A stretch of 64,000 nucleotides of DNA, from positions 124,001 through 188,000 of the forward strand of contig NZ_WJNH01000009.1 in NCBI RefSeq assembly GCF_009649735.1, in the 5' to 3' direction. Below the pieces are notes generated by a model that saw nothing but the letters and a program-made list of their open reading frames with translations, was not told the DNA's origin and made no database searches. Positions 25,492 through 34,043 of this stretch are shown piece by piece. Position 1 is the first letter of the stretch. The number at the start of each line of letters is the position of its first letter. Made by a program: the position numbers and the translations under genes. This DNA comes from Salinibacillus xinjiangensis. GTDB lineage: Bacteria > Bacillota > Bacilli > Bacillales > Alkalibacillaceae.

Positions 25492-26895
25492 GTGGTGAAT
25501 TGGAATGAAGAGGTTTTAGCTAGAAGAAATCAGCTCGTTGAAGATTTATTTGGGTTATTAAGGATTGAAAGTGTAAAGGATTTAAGTACGAGCACAAAGG
25601 AACAGCCAATGGGGGAGAAGGTTGGTGAGGCGCTTGATTATGTCTTGCGTCTTTCCGAGGAATTGGGCTTGGATACAAAGAATGTGGATGGATATGCAGG
25701 TCATGGCCAGCTAGGACAAAATGAAGACGCAGAGACGATTGGTATCCTTTGTCATGTGGATGTTGTACCTGCATCTGGAGAGTGGACAAGCCCACCATTT
25801 TAGCCCGAAATTCGGGATGGGAAAATTTTTGCGAGAGGTGCTATTGACGATAAAGGGCCTACAATGGCTGCTTTTTACGGATTGAAAATTGTAAAGGAGC
25901 TTGGGCTGCCTTTACAGAAAAATGTTCGAATCATATTTGGTACCGATGAGGAAAGCGGCATGAGCTGTATGCGTCATTATAAAGAAGTGGGAGAGATGCC
26001 TAAAGTAGGATTTGCTCCTGATGCAGATTTTCCTATTATTCATGCAGAAAAGGGTCAAATAAATACGAAGATTGGGCTTCCTACAAGTGATACTCAGCAC
26101 GAAGAATCCGATCTAGAACTGGTGTCCATTGTTTCAGGAGATCGCATCAATATGGTTCCGGAACAAGCGACCGCTGTTGTAAGAGGAAATCTTGGTCGTA
26201 TCCAGGATGAGTTTGTGGCTTTTTGTCAGGAACAGGGAGTGCAGCAATCGTCAAATCAAAAAGGCGATGAAATGGAGCTCATTATACTTGGCAAGGCAGC
26301 ACATGGAATGGAGCCACAGATTGGGGTAAATGCAGGAACAACACTAGCCACCTTTTTGAAGACATATAAGTTTGAACCAAACACAAAACGGTTTATTGAG
26401 TTTTTATCTGACTTACATAAGGATTTTGAAGGAAAAGATCTTGGCATTGCCTATCAGGATGAGATTACAGGTCCTCTTACAGTTAACCCAGGTGTGATTC
26501 ATGTTGATAGTGAGGACAGCTATGTGCGGTTAAATATTCGCTGTCCGGTCACGACTGATTATGACGAGATAATAGGTAAACTCAAGAAGTCTATTGATGA
26601 TAAGGAACTTATGATTGAGGAACTACGTCAATCCCGACCACATCATGTAGATGGGGATGATTCTTTTATTCAAGCATTACAAAAGGCTTACAAGGATGAA
26701 ACTGGTATGGAGCCCACGCTTCTGTCAACGGGTGGAGGTACCTATGCCCGTTTTATGGAGAAGGGGGTTGCGTACGGAGCATCCTTCCCAGGCAAAGAGA
26801 TGACAGCCCACCAAAAGGATGAATATATCGAAGTGGAAGATTTATTAAAAGCGACAGCTATTTATGCCCGGGCTATTTACGAGATGGCGAGATAG
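25492..26895 (+). pseudogene. PepV-type M20 dipeptidase, interrupted by an amber codon
   Basis: The coding region starts at GTG 25492 (or 25495) after GAGGTG and would encode about 467 aa, the normal length of PepV/YtjP dipeptidases, which are zinc-dependent cytoplasmic exopeptidases. Codon 104 is TAG (25801-25803), between TSPPF and PEIRDGKIFARG; homologues have an ordinary residue there. Everything after it is intact. The zinc ligands are present: His in LCHVDVVP, Asp in AIDDKGPT, the Glu pair in GTDEES, Asp in PDADFP and a late His in MTAHQKDE. A stretch translated only from an internal start would lack the first zinc ligand. It is a nonsense pseudogene or a base-call error. Confidence 0.85.
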
Positions 26896-26907
26896 GGCTA
26901 AAAAATC

Positions 26908-26954
26908 AAAGACCTGATTCGACTCTACTACCTAAGAGCTCTAGTCAGGTCTTT
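26908..26954. terminator. Bidirectional terminator between the dipeptidase and DUF1906 genes
   Basis: A perfect 10-bp stem (aaagacctga / tcaggtcttt) encloses a 27-nt region with a smaller inner pairing. It lies between convergent genes. Confidence 0.8.
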
Positions 26955-26959
26955 GTCTA

Positions 26960-27607
26960 TTACCACAACATATGAAAAGCACGTTCATCAAGTAAATTTG
27001 TATCAATCGGGCAGGTTTCAGCATCTCGACCATATTGCCAGCCCCACACATTCGCATCGCACGGAGGCTTAGCAGGATTAAAAGCTGGAGCATCACTTCG
27101 TCTTGTAGCTCCTGGCTCAGGTTTGGCACTCCAGAGAATGGATTGGTTGGCCACCTGCGCATTATTGCTTAAAGCGGTACAATAGGCATAGCTGAAGTTC
27201 CCTGTTTCTGGGTCATGATAAAATCCAGGCCGATATCCAGTTGGACGCATGGCATCTACATAACCACTAATCCAGGCATCGTCCACTTCAAAAAAAAGTT
27301 CCACATTGGCAAATAAAACAGTCCCCTTAGGAACACCTAATCTTCTCGCATGAAACGCTGCATTTTGTGCAATTACTCGACCTTGCCGATTGCCGCGAGC
27401 CTCTCGAAATTTATTATAGATGGGCATAACCTTTGTGCCACTATTGTGGAGAAGTTCAATTTCCTCCTGTGTTAATCCCTCTGATGCGTTTGGGACAGTA
27501 GTCAGGTATCTTCCCCAGTACTCGGGCTTTCCATAGTTTTGTAAAACACAGTCATATAACTCTTTTGTCACATTAGTAGATGAATCTACACCCCAAATAT
27601 AGCTCAT
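26960..27607 (-). CDS. DUF1906 (Rv2525c-like glycoside hydrolase-like) protein
   Basis: A 215-aa single-domain protein of the DUF1906 family, which has a TIM-barrel fold related to lysozyme-like glycoside hydrolases. The beginning MSYIWGVDSSTNVTKELYDC contains the conserved Asp, and GYRPGFYHDPETGNF and NVWGWQYGRDAETC are further family segments. No signal peptide is visible, so secretion by another route or a cytoplasmic/spore role is possible. The gene is monocistronic and ends in a shared terminator. Enzymatic activity is not established for this family. Confidence 0.8.
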   Translation of the reverse strand: MSYIWGVDSSTNVTKELYDCVLQNYGKPEYWGRYLTTVPNASEGLTQEEIELLHNSGTKVMPIYNKFREARGNRQGRVIAQNAAFHARRLGVPKGTVLFANVELFFEVDDAWISGYVDAMRPTGYRPGFYHDPETGNFSYAYCTALSNNAQVANQSILWSAKPEPGATRRSDAPAFNPAKPPCDANVWGWQYGRDAETCPIDTNLLDERAFHMLW

Positions 27608-27768
27608 TTCATAGCTCCTTTCCCTAAAAATTCCTCCAATAGCCTCACTAGTATGTATATGGCAATTACCTAACTATGGAAACTCAATGAATAGCCCATT
27701 ATGTTTAATAAGGCTAGTAAAGTGCTATGCCATAATGATTGAAAGCTGATACATAGGAGGATTAAAGT

Positions 27769-28162
27769 ATGAAAAGTGCAAGTCCATATATTTTTACGGA
27801 AAACTGTAAAGAGGTTATGGAGTATTATCAGCACCTATTGGGCGGTGAGGTTAAGAATATCCAAATGTCTGATGGGATTGAGGGCTTTGAAGGTCAGGAA
27901 GGCAAAGTACTCCATGCAGAGCTTCATCTAGGTGAAAGTGTGGATCCATCTCTCTGATGTTTTCGGTGAGGTTAACCATGGGGATAACGTGAGAATTTCT
28001 TTGGAATTTGAAAGTGAAGCAGAGATTCGAAAGATCTATGATGCATTGGCAGCTGAAGGACAAAAAATTTCCCTTGAATTACAGGAAAGCTTTTGGGGTG
28101 CGATTCATGCCAATCTTACTGATAAATATGGCTTTGGCTTGCTGCTTAACTTTGAAAAGTAA
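27769..28162 (+). pseudogene. VOC family (PhnB-like) protein, broken by a one-base frameshift
   Basis: A glyoxalase/bleomycin-resistance-fold (VOC) protein of the PhnB/YjdN type, about 130 aa if continuous. The start MKSASPYIFTENCKE follows AGGAGG. The first frame continues to HLGESV and then meets a stop at 27955-27957. The following part, IHLSDVFGEV to LLNFEK, is in the next frame. Removing one G from the pair at 27942-27943 restores one protein. It ends at a strong bidirectional terminator. It is a recent pseudogene or an indel error. Confidence 0.8.
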
Positions 28163-28164
28163 AA

Positions 28165-28200
28165 AACGGCTTGGGTTTTTCGTAACCCAAACCGTTGTTC
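28165..28200. terminator. Bidirectional terminator
   Basis: A 13-bp stem with one mismatch (28165-28177 with 28184-28196) and a 6-nt loop, placed between the convergent VOC gene and the small secreted-protein gene. Confidence 0.82.
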
Positions 28201-28201
28201 T

Positions 28202-28681
28202 TTATAAAGTAGGACTTTCATGATTTTTTATTTGTACATTCTTAAATTGAAAGGTCGCCTGTTGTTTACGATTGGTTAGAACCATTACATCGATTTCAGC
28301 CGTTTCAGGAGACAGCATTAAATTGTGCTGTACATTTTGCCATTCGTCCGTTAATTTAATGGGCTCCCCTATGGATTCCTTGATAAATTTGCCTTTTGCA
28401 TTTGTTTCCGATACGCGGATAATCACTTCACCTTTACCCTTTAATTCCAGCTGAGTTGTGATTTGGCTCCCAGGTTTAATGTTTTTAGGTGTAAACACAA
28501 ACCCTTCATCCTGCTTTTTTCCTTTTGTACTAACCTTGTACGTTTGTCCCTCAACTTTACTCACTTGGGTATCGCCTACACCGAAATATTTGGTCTGCTC
28601 CTCAGCTGAAATACCTGTAAAACTTGAGAGAATCAGCCCAAATATTAGACTACAAACAATGAAAAACGTTTTCTTCAACAT
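28202..28681 (-). CDS. Small secreted protein, possible carbohydrate-binding-like fold
   Basis: A 159-aa protein with a signal peptide (MLKKTFFIVCSLIFGLILSS then a TGISA cleavage region) and a beta-rich mature part without cysteine. The mature domain has the alternating pattern of carbohydrate-binding or jelly-roll domains (for example WQNVQHNLMLSPETAEIDVM), but I cannot assign a family. It starts eight bases after the stop of the GH18 gene and is surely in the same operon, so a cell-wall or glycan-binding role beside that enzyme is inferred. Confidence 0.65.
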   Translation of the reverse strand: MLKKTFFIVCSLIFGLILSSFTGISAEEQTKYFGVGDTQVSKVEGQTYKVSTKGKKQDEGFVFTPKNIKPGSQITTQLELKGKGEVIIRVSETNAKGKFIKESIGEPIKLTDEWQNVQHNLMLSPETAEIDVMVLTNRKQQATFQFKNVQIKNHESPTL

Positions 28682-28689
28682 CGTGCCTC

Positions 28690-30732
28690 CTATTTTTTAA
28701 TAACTGAGTTCAACTTGGCGTGTGTTTTTGTACCGACAATGCCGTCTGGAGTTAATTTATATTTCTTTTGAAAATTAATCACGGCCCGTTTCGTTGTCAT
28801 ATCAAATTTGCTGGTTGGTTTGACCTTATAAAAGCCGGCCTTTTTTAGTTTATTTTGTAGATCGGTAACCTTGCTGCCTTTTGCGCCGTATTTTAATGTT
28901 GTGTAGGTAAGAGCTTTCACCTTTGTGACATCATCTAATTTGCTATGGGTTTTCACACCGACTACACCATCTGCTGTTAGTTTGTACTTTTTTTGGAATT
29001 TTATCACGGCCTGTTTTGTAGCTGCATCAAATTTCCCATTAACCTTTGCTTTATAAAAGCCAGCCTTTTTCAATTTGCTTTGGACATCTGTAACAGCCGA
29101 ACCCTTTGCTCCATATTTTAGGGTTGGTTTTTTCACGGTTTTGGTTGCTTTTACAGTGGTTGCCGGGGTCGTTTGTTTCGTTGCAGGTTTAGGAGTTGTA
29201 ACCTGCTTAGCAGGCGCGCTTGGTGCAACAGGAACAGGGACAACCTTGGTTTTATTGACCTTTGTCGGTGTTGTTGGAGCGGTTTGTGTAGGGGGAGGCA
29301 CAATGTAAAGGACTTGCCCTACTTGAATCGTATCGCTCGTCAAATAGTTGAATTCCTTTAATTGATTCACGGTCAAGCCAAACTGGGTTGCAATTTTCCA
29401 TAGTGAGTCCCCAGATTGAACGGTGTAGCTGGGATAGGGATTTGTTGTGTTTTTTTGCTCTTCTGTGACCATGTTATTCGTAGGAATCCCGTCGTGAGTC
29501 GTCATCCATGTTTTGTAATCATTCCAAATCACAGGATTCTCTTGACCCAAGCTCCAGCTACCCGTTCCTTTGATGTTGTATTTATGAACCAAATCAATTT
29601 TTGCTTTAATCGATTCACTATTTTCATACCAAATATGATAGGTGCCAGGTCCTAAAGTTTTTCCGGCAATCGTTGTCGTTGGGTCTCCTTGCTTGATGAC
29701 AATAGTAGCCTTAGGGGACTTTCCTTTTTCATCATAGGTAACCGTTCCACCGTATCTAGCCAAGAGTTCATCCACTCGTTTATTCGAAATCCCATCACCA
29801 CCAGTGGCAGCTCCTTCCTTCCAATAACGCCCATAGAATGGAATCCCAAGTACAATTTTGCCCTCTGGAACTCCCTGATTAAGAGCATATTGAATTGAAC
29901 GTTCCACCCATGGATAGCTTGCAACCGGCCCCTCAGGCCCACCTGTATAGCTTTCATCATAAGCCATTATCATTAAATAACTCGCATATTTCGCTAGTTC
30001 TTTGTAATCGTATGAGCCGTGCCAGCCCTTGGTCCATCCATTTGGGTTAGCAGCAACCGCCACAGAAACTTCTCTATCTTTTGGAATTTTTTCATGCAAT
30101 AAACGGACTAAATCGGTGTAGTTTTCTCGATCAATGTCAGATACATTTTCGATATCTACCTGAACACCATCTAAGTTATTATTTATGATAAAATCGGCAA
30201 TTTGCTGAGATAGTCTTTCCCGATTTTGAAGCGCAGCCCTTCCTAAGTTGCGGTCCCAATGATTACTTAAAAAAGGCACTACTTTAATGCCGCGATTGTG
30301 CATTTCACGGATAAATGTAGGGTCAAATTGCTGCGTGATTTTTAAGGAACCATCTGTATTTAAATCGAAATAGCTTGGTGAAACAAGGTTTAAATTGTTT
30401 TGTGTGCGGTCGATTTGTGTGATATAGGATTGGGTATTCCCGAAATATAAATAGGTCATATTAAAATCGGCTACATGCGCCTCAGCCTTATTTAATGGAA
30501 ACGTGCTAAGCATAATAGCCCCCGCCATAATGGCAACAGTCGCCATCTTAAGCTTAGGAAATCGCTTTTTAATGTACTTTTTTGCTTCTTTTTGTATGTT
30601 TACATCTTGATTGTTTGGCTTCGTTCCAAGCTCAGTTGCAAACTCTTCTAATTGAGTATCTAATTCGAGGATAATTACCAATTCCCCGTCCTTTTCTTTT
30701 ATTTCATAGCTTTGAAATAAATCATCAGCCAT
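28690..30732 (-). CDS. GH18 glycosidase with LysM and two peptidoglycan-binding domains
   Basis: A 680-aa cell-surface glycoside hydrolase. The start is ATG 30732 after AGGAGGG; longer upstream frames lack a site. An unusual N-terminus of about 62 mostly charged residues precedes a single hydrophobic segment (about 63-80) and an AEA cleavage-like site near 85. The GH18 domain (about 90-410) has the catalytic motif DGVQVDIE (188-195, Glu195). A LysM domain follows (about 436-478), then a Pro/Thr/Lys linker and two PG_binding_1 repeats (about 538-600 and 612-680), each beginning LKYGAKGS. It resembles YaaH/YdhD-type spore-cortex or cell-wall enzymes in catalytic domain but has a different domain order. 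It is co-transcribed with the small secreted protein. Confidence 0.88.
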   Translation of the reverse strand: MADDLFQSYEIKEKDGELVIILELDTQLEEFATELGTKPNNQDVNIQKEAKKYIKKRFPKLKMATVAIMAGAIMLSTFPLNKAEAHVADFNMTYLYFGNTQSYITQIDRTQNNLNLVSPSYFDLNTDGSLKITQQFDPTFIREMHNRGIKVVPFLSNHWDRNLGRAALQNRERLSQQIADFIINNNLDGVQVDIENVSDIDRENYTDLVRLLHEKIPKDREVSVAVAANPNGWTKGWHGSYDYKELAKYASYLMIMAYDESYTGGPEGPVASYPWVERSIQYALNQGVPEGKIVLGIPFYGRYWKEGAATGGDGISNKRVDELLARYGGTVTYDEKGKSPKATIVIKQGDPTTTIAGKTLGPGTYHIWYENSESIKAKIDLVHKYNIKGTGSWSLGQENPVIWNDYKTWMTTHDGIPTNNMVTEEQKNTTNPYPSYTVQSGDSLWKIATQFGLTVNQLKEFNYLTSDTIQVGQVLYIVPPPTQTAPTTPTKVNKTKVVPVPVAPSAPAKQVTTPKPATKQTTPATTVKATKTVKKPTLKYGAKGSAVTDVQSKLKKAGFYKAKVNGKFDAATKQAVIKFQKKYKLTADGVVGVKTHSKLDDVTKVKALTYTTLKYGAKGSKVTDLQNKLKKAGFYKVKPTSKFDMTTKRAVINFQKKYKLTPDGIVGTKTHAKLNSVIKK

Positions 30733-30922
30733 ACAACGCATCCCTCCTAGATGTAGTATGTATCTTTTGAAAGCCTTAGATGTGTCGATTAAAAAATGCC
30801 ATAAAGTTCCTACTATCTTTTTGGATAAAAATCGATTATATTTATCTAGCTGAGATAAAAAACAATTAAACCCCGTCATGAAGGGCTTTTAAGTAAAAAT
30901 AATATGTGGAGGTATGAATTTT

Positions 30923-32464
30923 ATGAAAAAGGTATTATCTTTCTTATTAGTTATAACTATTGTGTTTATCACTTTAACTCCTCCAGTTTTTGCGGACCAA
31001 GAAATCCCGACAGAACGCGTGATAATTGTATTTAAGGACGAAGTAGATGAAAAGATCGTCAACCGATACAATGGGGATATCCAGGATGAGTTTGAACATA
31101 TTCCAGTAGTGGCTGCAGAAGTTCCAGCTTCTATGGTAGACAATCTCGAAAACAATCGTGATGTGGTAGCAGTTGAATCCGATCACCTTGTTCAAGTAAG
31201 TGGACAGATTCAGGAGTGGGGGATTGATACAGTAAAAGCCCCATTATTTTGGAATCAAAGTTTTTCAGGTAAAGGGATCAAAATTGCAATTATAGATACA
31301 GGTATTGCTTTACATGAAGATTTAAATATTGCTGGTGGTGTTTCGTTTACATCCTATTCAAAAACATTCCAAGATGATAATGGTCATGGTACACATGTTG
31401 CCGGTATCATTGGGGCGAAAAACAACGGAATTGGTACGATTGGCGTTGCTCCAGATGCTAATCTATATTCAGTAAAGGTTTTAGATCATAATGGACAAGG
31501 CTATTTATCAGATATTATAGCCGGAATTGATTGGGCCGTTTCCAATCAAATGGATATTATTAATTTAAGCTTAGGTACACCTTATGACTCCATTTCTTTA
31601 AAGAAAGCTGTTGATGAAGCATATGCAAATGGTGTACTAGTTGTAGCTGCTGGCGGAAATAATGGCAACGTTGATGGGTTAGGTAATACAGTGGAGTTTC
31701 CTGCTAAATATGATTCTGCTATTTCAGTTGGAGCTATTGATGGTATGAATGCTAGAGCTAGTTTTTCTGCTACCGGTAGTGAACTAGAAGTTGTTGCTCC
31801 TGGTGTAGGCATTGTCAGTTCATATTTAAATAATCGATACGTTAAAATGAATGGGACATCAATGGCAGCTCCTTATGTTTCGGGACTTCTAGCTTTATTA
31901 AAGGAAGCAAACCCAACGTTAAATGCTGTTCAATTGAGGAATAAGTTACACCATTCAGTAATGGATTTAGGTGTTGCAGGTCGTGATAATTTATTCGGCT
32001 TTGGACTCGTTCAAGCAAAAGTTGATGAATTGAAAAAGGACGAGACGGTAGGTTCTGTCCAGGAAGCGATTGTAGTACCTACCATTACCAAGCCTTCTCC
32101 TGCTAAAAAGGTAGAGCCTAAACCAGTTATTCAAAAACCGAAAAAGATCGTTAAAAAAGATTTGAAAGCAACAATTTCAACAGCGAAATTGACATATAAA
32201 CGTGGCCAGACTGTTTGGGTTACGACGAAGGTTGTAGACAGCAAAACGAAAAAACCGTTAAAAGGTGCTTTAGTGAAACTTACTGTTAAACCCTCAAAAG
32301 GAAAAACTAAATTCATTCAAGTTAAGACAAACGGAAAAGGCGTGGCTTCTTTTAAATATGTCACAAATAAAAAGTCAGCAAAAGGGAAGTACAGGTTTAC
32401 TGCACTCTCTAGTTTATCTAAGTATAATACACGTACTATAAGTAAAATGATTGTGGTGAAATAA
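30923..32464 (+). CDS. Secreted subtilisin-like serine protease with C-terminal Ig-like domain
   Basis: A 513-aa S8 protease. The ATG at 30923 is ten bases after GGAGG; the ATG three codons earlier is too close to that site. It has a signal peptide (about 1-25), an I9-type propeptide (about 30-92) and a protease domain with Asp125 (IAIIDTG), His155 (DNGHGTHVAG) and Ser313 (NGTSMAAPY). A lysine- and proline-rich linker (about 375-410) leads to a beta-sandwich, bacterial Ig-like domain (about 413-513) with YKRGQTVWVTTKV. Sequence and domain layout differ from the subtilisin at 0.7-2 kb, so the two are not a recent duplication. It may stay bound to the wall or a substrate through the C-terminal domain. 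Confidence 0.9.
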   Translation: MKKVLSFLLVITIVFITLTPPVFADQEIPTERVIIVFKDEVDEKIVNRYNGDIQDEFEHIPVVAAEVPASMVDNLENNRDVVAVESDHLVQVSGQIQEWGIDTVKAPLFWNQSFSGKGIKIAIIDTGIALHEDLNIAGGVSFTSYSKTFQDDNGHGTHVAGIIGAKNNGIGTIGVAPDANLYSVKVLDHNGQGYLSDIIAGIDWAVSNQMDIINLSLGTPYDSISLKKAVDEAYANGVLVVAAGGNNGNVDGLGNTVEFPAKYDSAISVGAIDGMNARASFSATGSELEVVAPGVGIVSSYLNNRYVKMNGTSMAAPYVSGLLALLKEANPTLNAVQLRNKLHHSVMDLGVAGRDNLFGFGLVQAKVDELKKDETVGSVQEAIVVPTITKPSPAKKVEPKPVIQKPKKIVKKDLKATISTAKLTYKRGQTVWVTTKVVDSKTKKPLKGALVKLTVKPSKGKTKFIQVKTNGKGVASFKYVTNKKSAKGKYRFTALSSLSKYNTRTISKMIVVK

Positions 32465-32466
32465 TC

Positions 32467-32507
32467 AAGACCAGCTTAGCCTGAAGAGGTGAGCTGGTCT
32501 TTTTTTG
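32467..32507 (+). terminator. Terminator of the second subtilisin gene
   Basis: A perfect 10-bp stem (aagaccagct / agctggtctt) with a 15-nt loop, followed by a run of T. Confidence 0.9.
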
Positions 32508-32817
32508 TTAGTGTTGTTTTTGGTATAGCTGTTCTGTGAGAGTGACGGGATTCTGATGTTTGTTGACGTGATTATGGGTGTAACAGACTGATATATTTAA
32601 TTTGACTTGAATCTTCTCCGTTGACTGAAATAGTTATGATTAGACTTGAATACGTGTTTATTTGACATGAACTTCCCAAAAGAGAGACGTTATAATCCCC
32701 TCAATCGACGTATTTATCATAGAACTAAACCGAATCATGAAATCAGGTAAATTGGCAGACTTGATTAAACTCCTTGTTGGCGCGATTATGGATTCACGTC
32801 AAGCATTAATGCAAAAC
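32508..32817. other. Intergenic stretch with degenerate GACxTGAxT repeats, no gene seen
   Basis: No convincing reading frame or RNA gene is present. A motif of the form TTGAC-T/G/A-TGAAT recurs irregularly (near 32565, 32604, 32644, 32661 and 32758) at spacings of about 20-100 bp, suggesting decayed short repeats. The downstream end runs into the alcohol dehydrogenase 3' end. Confidence 0.45.
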
Positions 32818-33951
32818 TTAAGGCTTCAGCACCACCTTAATGCAATCATCATCCCGATTATTAAAAATCTTGTACCCATGCGCGGCTTCAGCTAATGGGA
32901 GGGAGTGGGTAATGATGTCAGTAGGATTGATTTTCTCCTCAACAATCTGTTTGTACAGCTCATCCATATAGGTGCGCGCGTGGGCCTGTCCCATTTTTAA
33001 CGAAACGTTGCGTGAGAAAAACGGACCTAATGGGAACATGTTGTATAGTCCTCCATAAACACCTGTTAGTTGAACCGTTCCAGCTTTTTTCACAGCTTTA
33101 GTGGCAATTTGAATCGGTCCAAGGGTTCCACCTTGAAGCTTTAATTTTTGCTCAATAAACTCTAATGGCGACTTTTTCCCATCCATTCCAACACAATCGA
33201 TGACCACATCTGCCCCACCTTTAGTCATCTCCTTTAATGTTTCGCCTGTATCCTTGTCCTCCGCAAAATTAAATACTTCTACATTATTCGTTTTACGAGC
33301 ATGCTCTAGACGGTAGGGGAGGTAGTCGACCGCAATCACGCGCTCTGCACCCTTTTGCCAGGCGAACTTCTGAGTCATTAAACCAATAGGACCACACCCT
33401 AGAACAATGACAGTGTCCCCGGGCTTCATTCCGGAGTTTTCCACGCTCCAATATGCAGTGGGCATCACATCGGATAAAAAGAGTAATGATTCATCATCCA
33501 TTTCATTATCCTTGGGTACAACAAAAGGGGTAAAATTACCGAATGGAACCCGCATGTATTCAGCCTGTCCGCCGGGATAGTTACCGAATTTCTCGGAATA
33601 GCCAAAGTATCCACCGCTGTCATAATGAGGGTTGGCGTTGTCACACTGGCTCACGAGCCCATCATGACAATAGGGACAATGACCACAAGCGACTGTAAAT
33701 GGAATCACAACTCGGTCACCTTTACTCACGTTTGTTACATTAGGTCCAATTTCTTCTACAATTCCCATTGGTTCATGACCGATAATATATCCTTCAGGCA
33801 TCGGCATGTTTTCCTGATATAAGTGTAAATCCGAACCACAAATCGCGGTGGATGTGATACGGACGATTATGTCATCACTCTTCTCAATTTTAGGATCATC
33901 TTCTTCGGTTATACCGACTTTGTATCTTCCTTGATAGGTTACGGCTTTCAT
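32818..33951 (-). CDS. Zinc-dependent alcohol dehydrogenase (formaldehyde dehydrogenase-like)
   Basis: A 377-aa medium-chain dehydrogenase. The start is ATG 33951, eight bases after GGAGG. The catalytic zinc ligands are in ICGSDLH and GHEPMG, and the structural zinc Cys cluster is CGHCPYCHDGLVSQC. The Rossmann motif is GCGPIGLMTQ, followed by an acidic residue at the strand end (VIAVDYLPYRL), which favours NAD. It resembles the glutathione-independent formaldehyde dehydrogenase-like group common in Bacillus. Substrate is not certain. Single gene with a strong upstream bidirectional terminator. Confidence 0.88.
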   Translation of the reverse strand: MKAVTYQGRYKVGITEEDDPKIEKSDDIIVRITSTAICGSDLHLYQENMPMPEGYIIGHEPMGIVEEIGPNVTNVSKGDRVVIPFTVACGHCPYCHDGLVSQCDNANPHYDSGGYFGYSEKFGNYPGGQAEYMRVPFGNFTPFVVPKDNEMDDESLLFLSDVMPTAYWSVENSGMKPGDTVIVLGCGPIGLMTQKFAWQKGAERVIAVDYLPYRLEHARKTNNVEVFNFAEDKDTGETLKEMTKGGADVVIDCVGMDGKKSPLEFIEQKLKLQGGTLGPIQIATKAVKKAGTVQLTGVYGGLYNMFPLGPFFSRNVSLKMGQAHARTYMDELYKQIVEEKINPTDIITHSLPLAEAAHGYKIFNNRDDDCIKVVLKP

Positions 33952-34005
33952 GAGTGGTACCTCCATTTTTTAAGGTTAGTATTTGTGGTTATAGAGAGGG
34001 TATAC

Positions 34006-34043
34006 AAAAAAGGTCTAAGCCTTAGTGGGCTTAGACCTTTTTT
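34006..34043 (-). terminator. Terminator of the minor pilin operon (stem usable on both strands)
   Basis: A perfect 16-bp stem (aaaaaaggtctaagcc, 34006-34021, with its complement at 34028-34043) and a 6-nt loop. It overlaps the end of the last minor-pilin gene and terminates its operon. Because both neighbouring genes are on the minus strand, it also separates them from the alcohol dehydrogenase transcript. Confidence 0.85.

Noticed and set aside
11029-26895. TAG recoding (for example pyrrolysine) suggested by two in-frame amber codons
   Set aside because: TAG is used as a normal stop in rocD, the GNAT gene and others, and no pyl genes are in the window. Point mutation or error is simpler.
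29075-29361. Plus-strand frames opposite the GH18 linker
   Set aside because: Shadow frames of the Pro/Thr/Lys linker on the opposite strand, without start signals.
703-32464. The two subtilisin genes as a recent duplication
   Set aside because: Propeptides, sequence around the triad and C-terminal domains differ clearly; they are distant paralogues.
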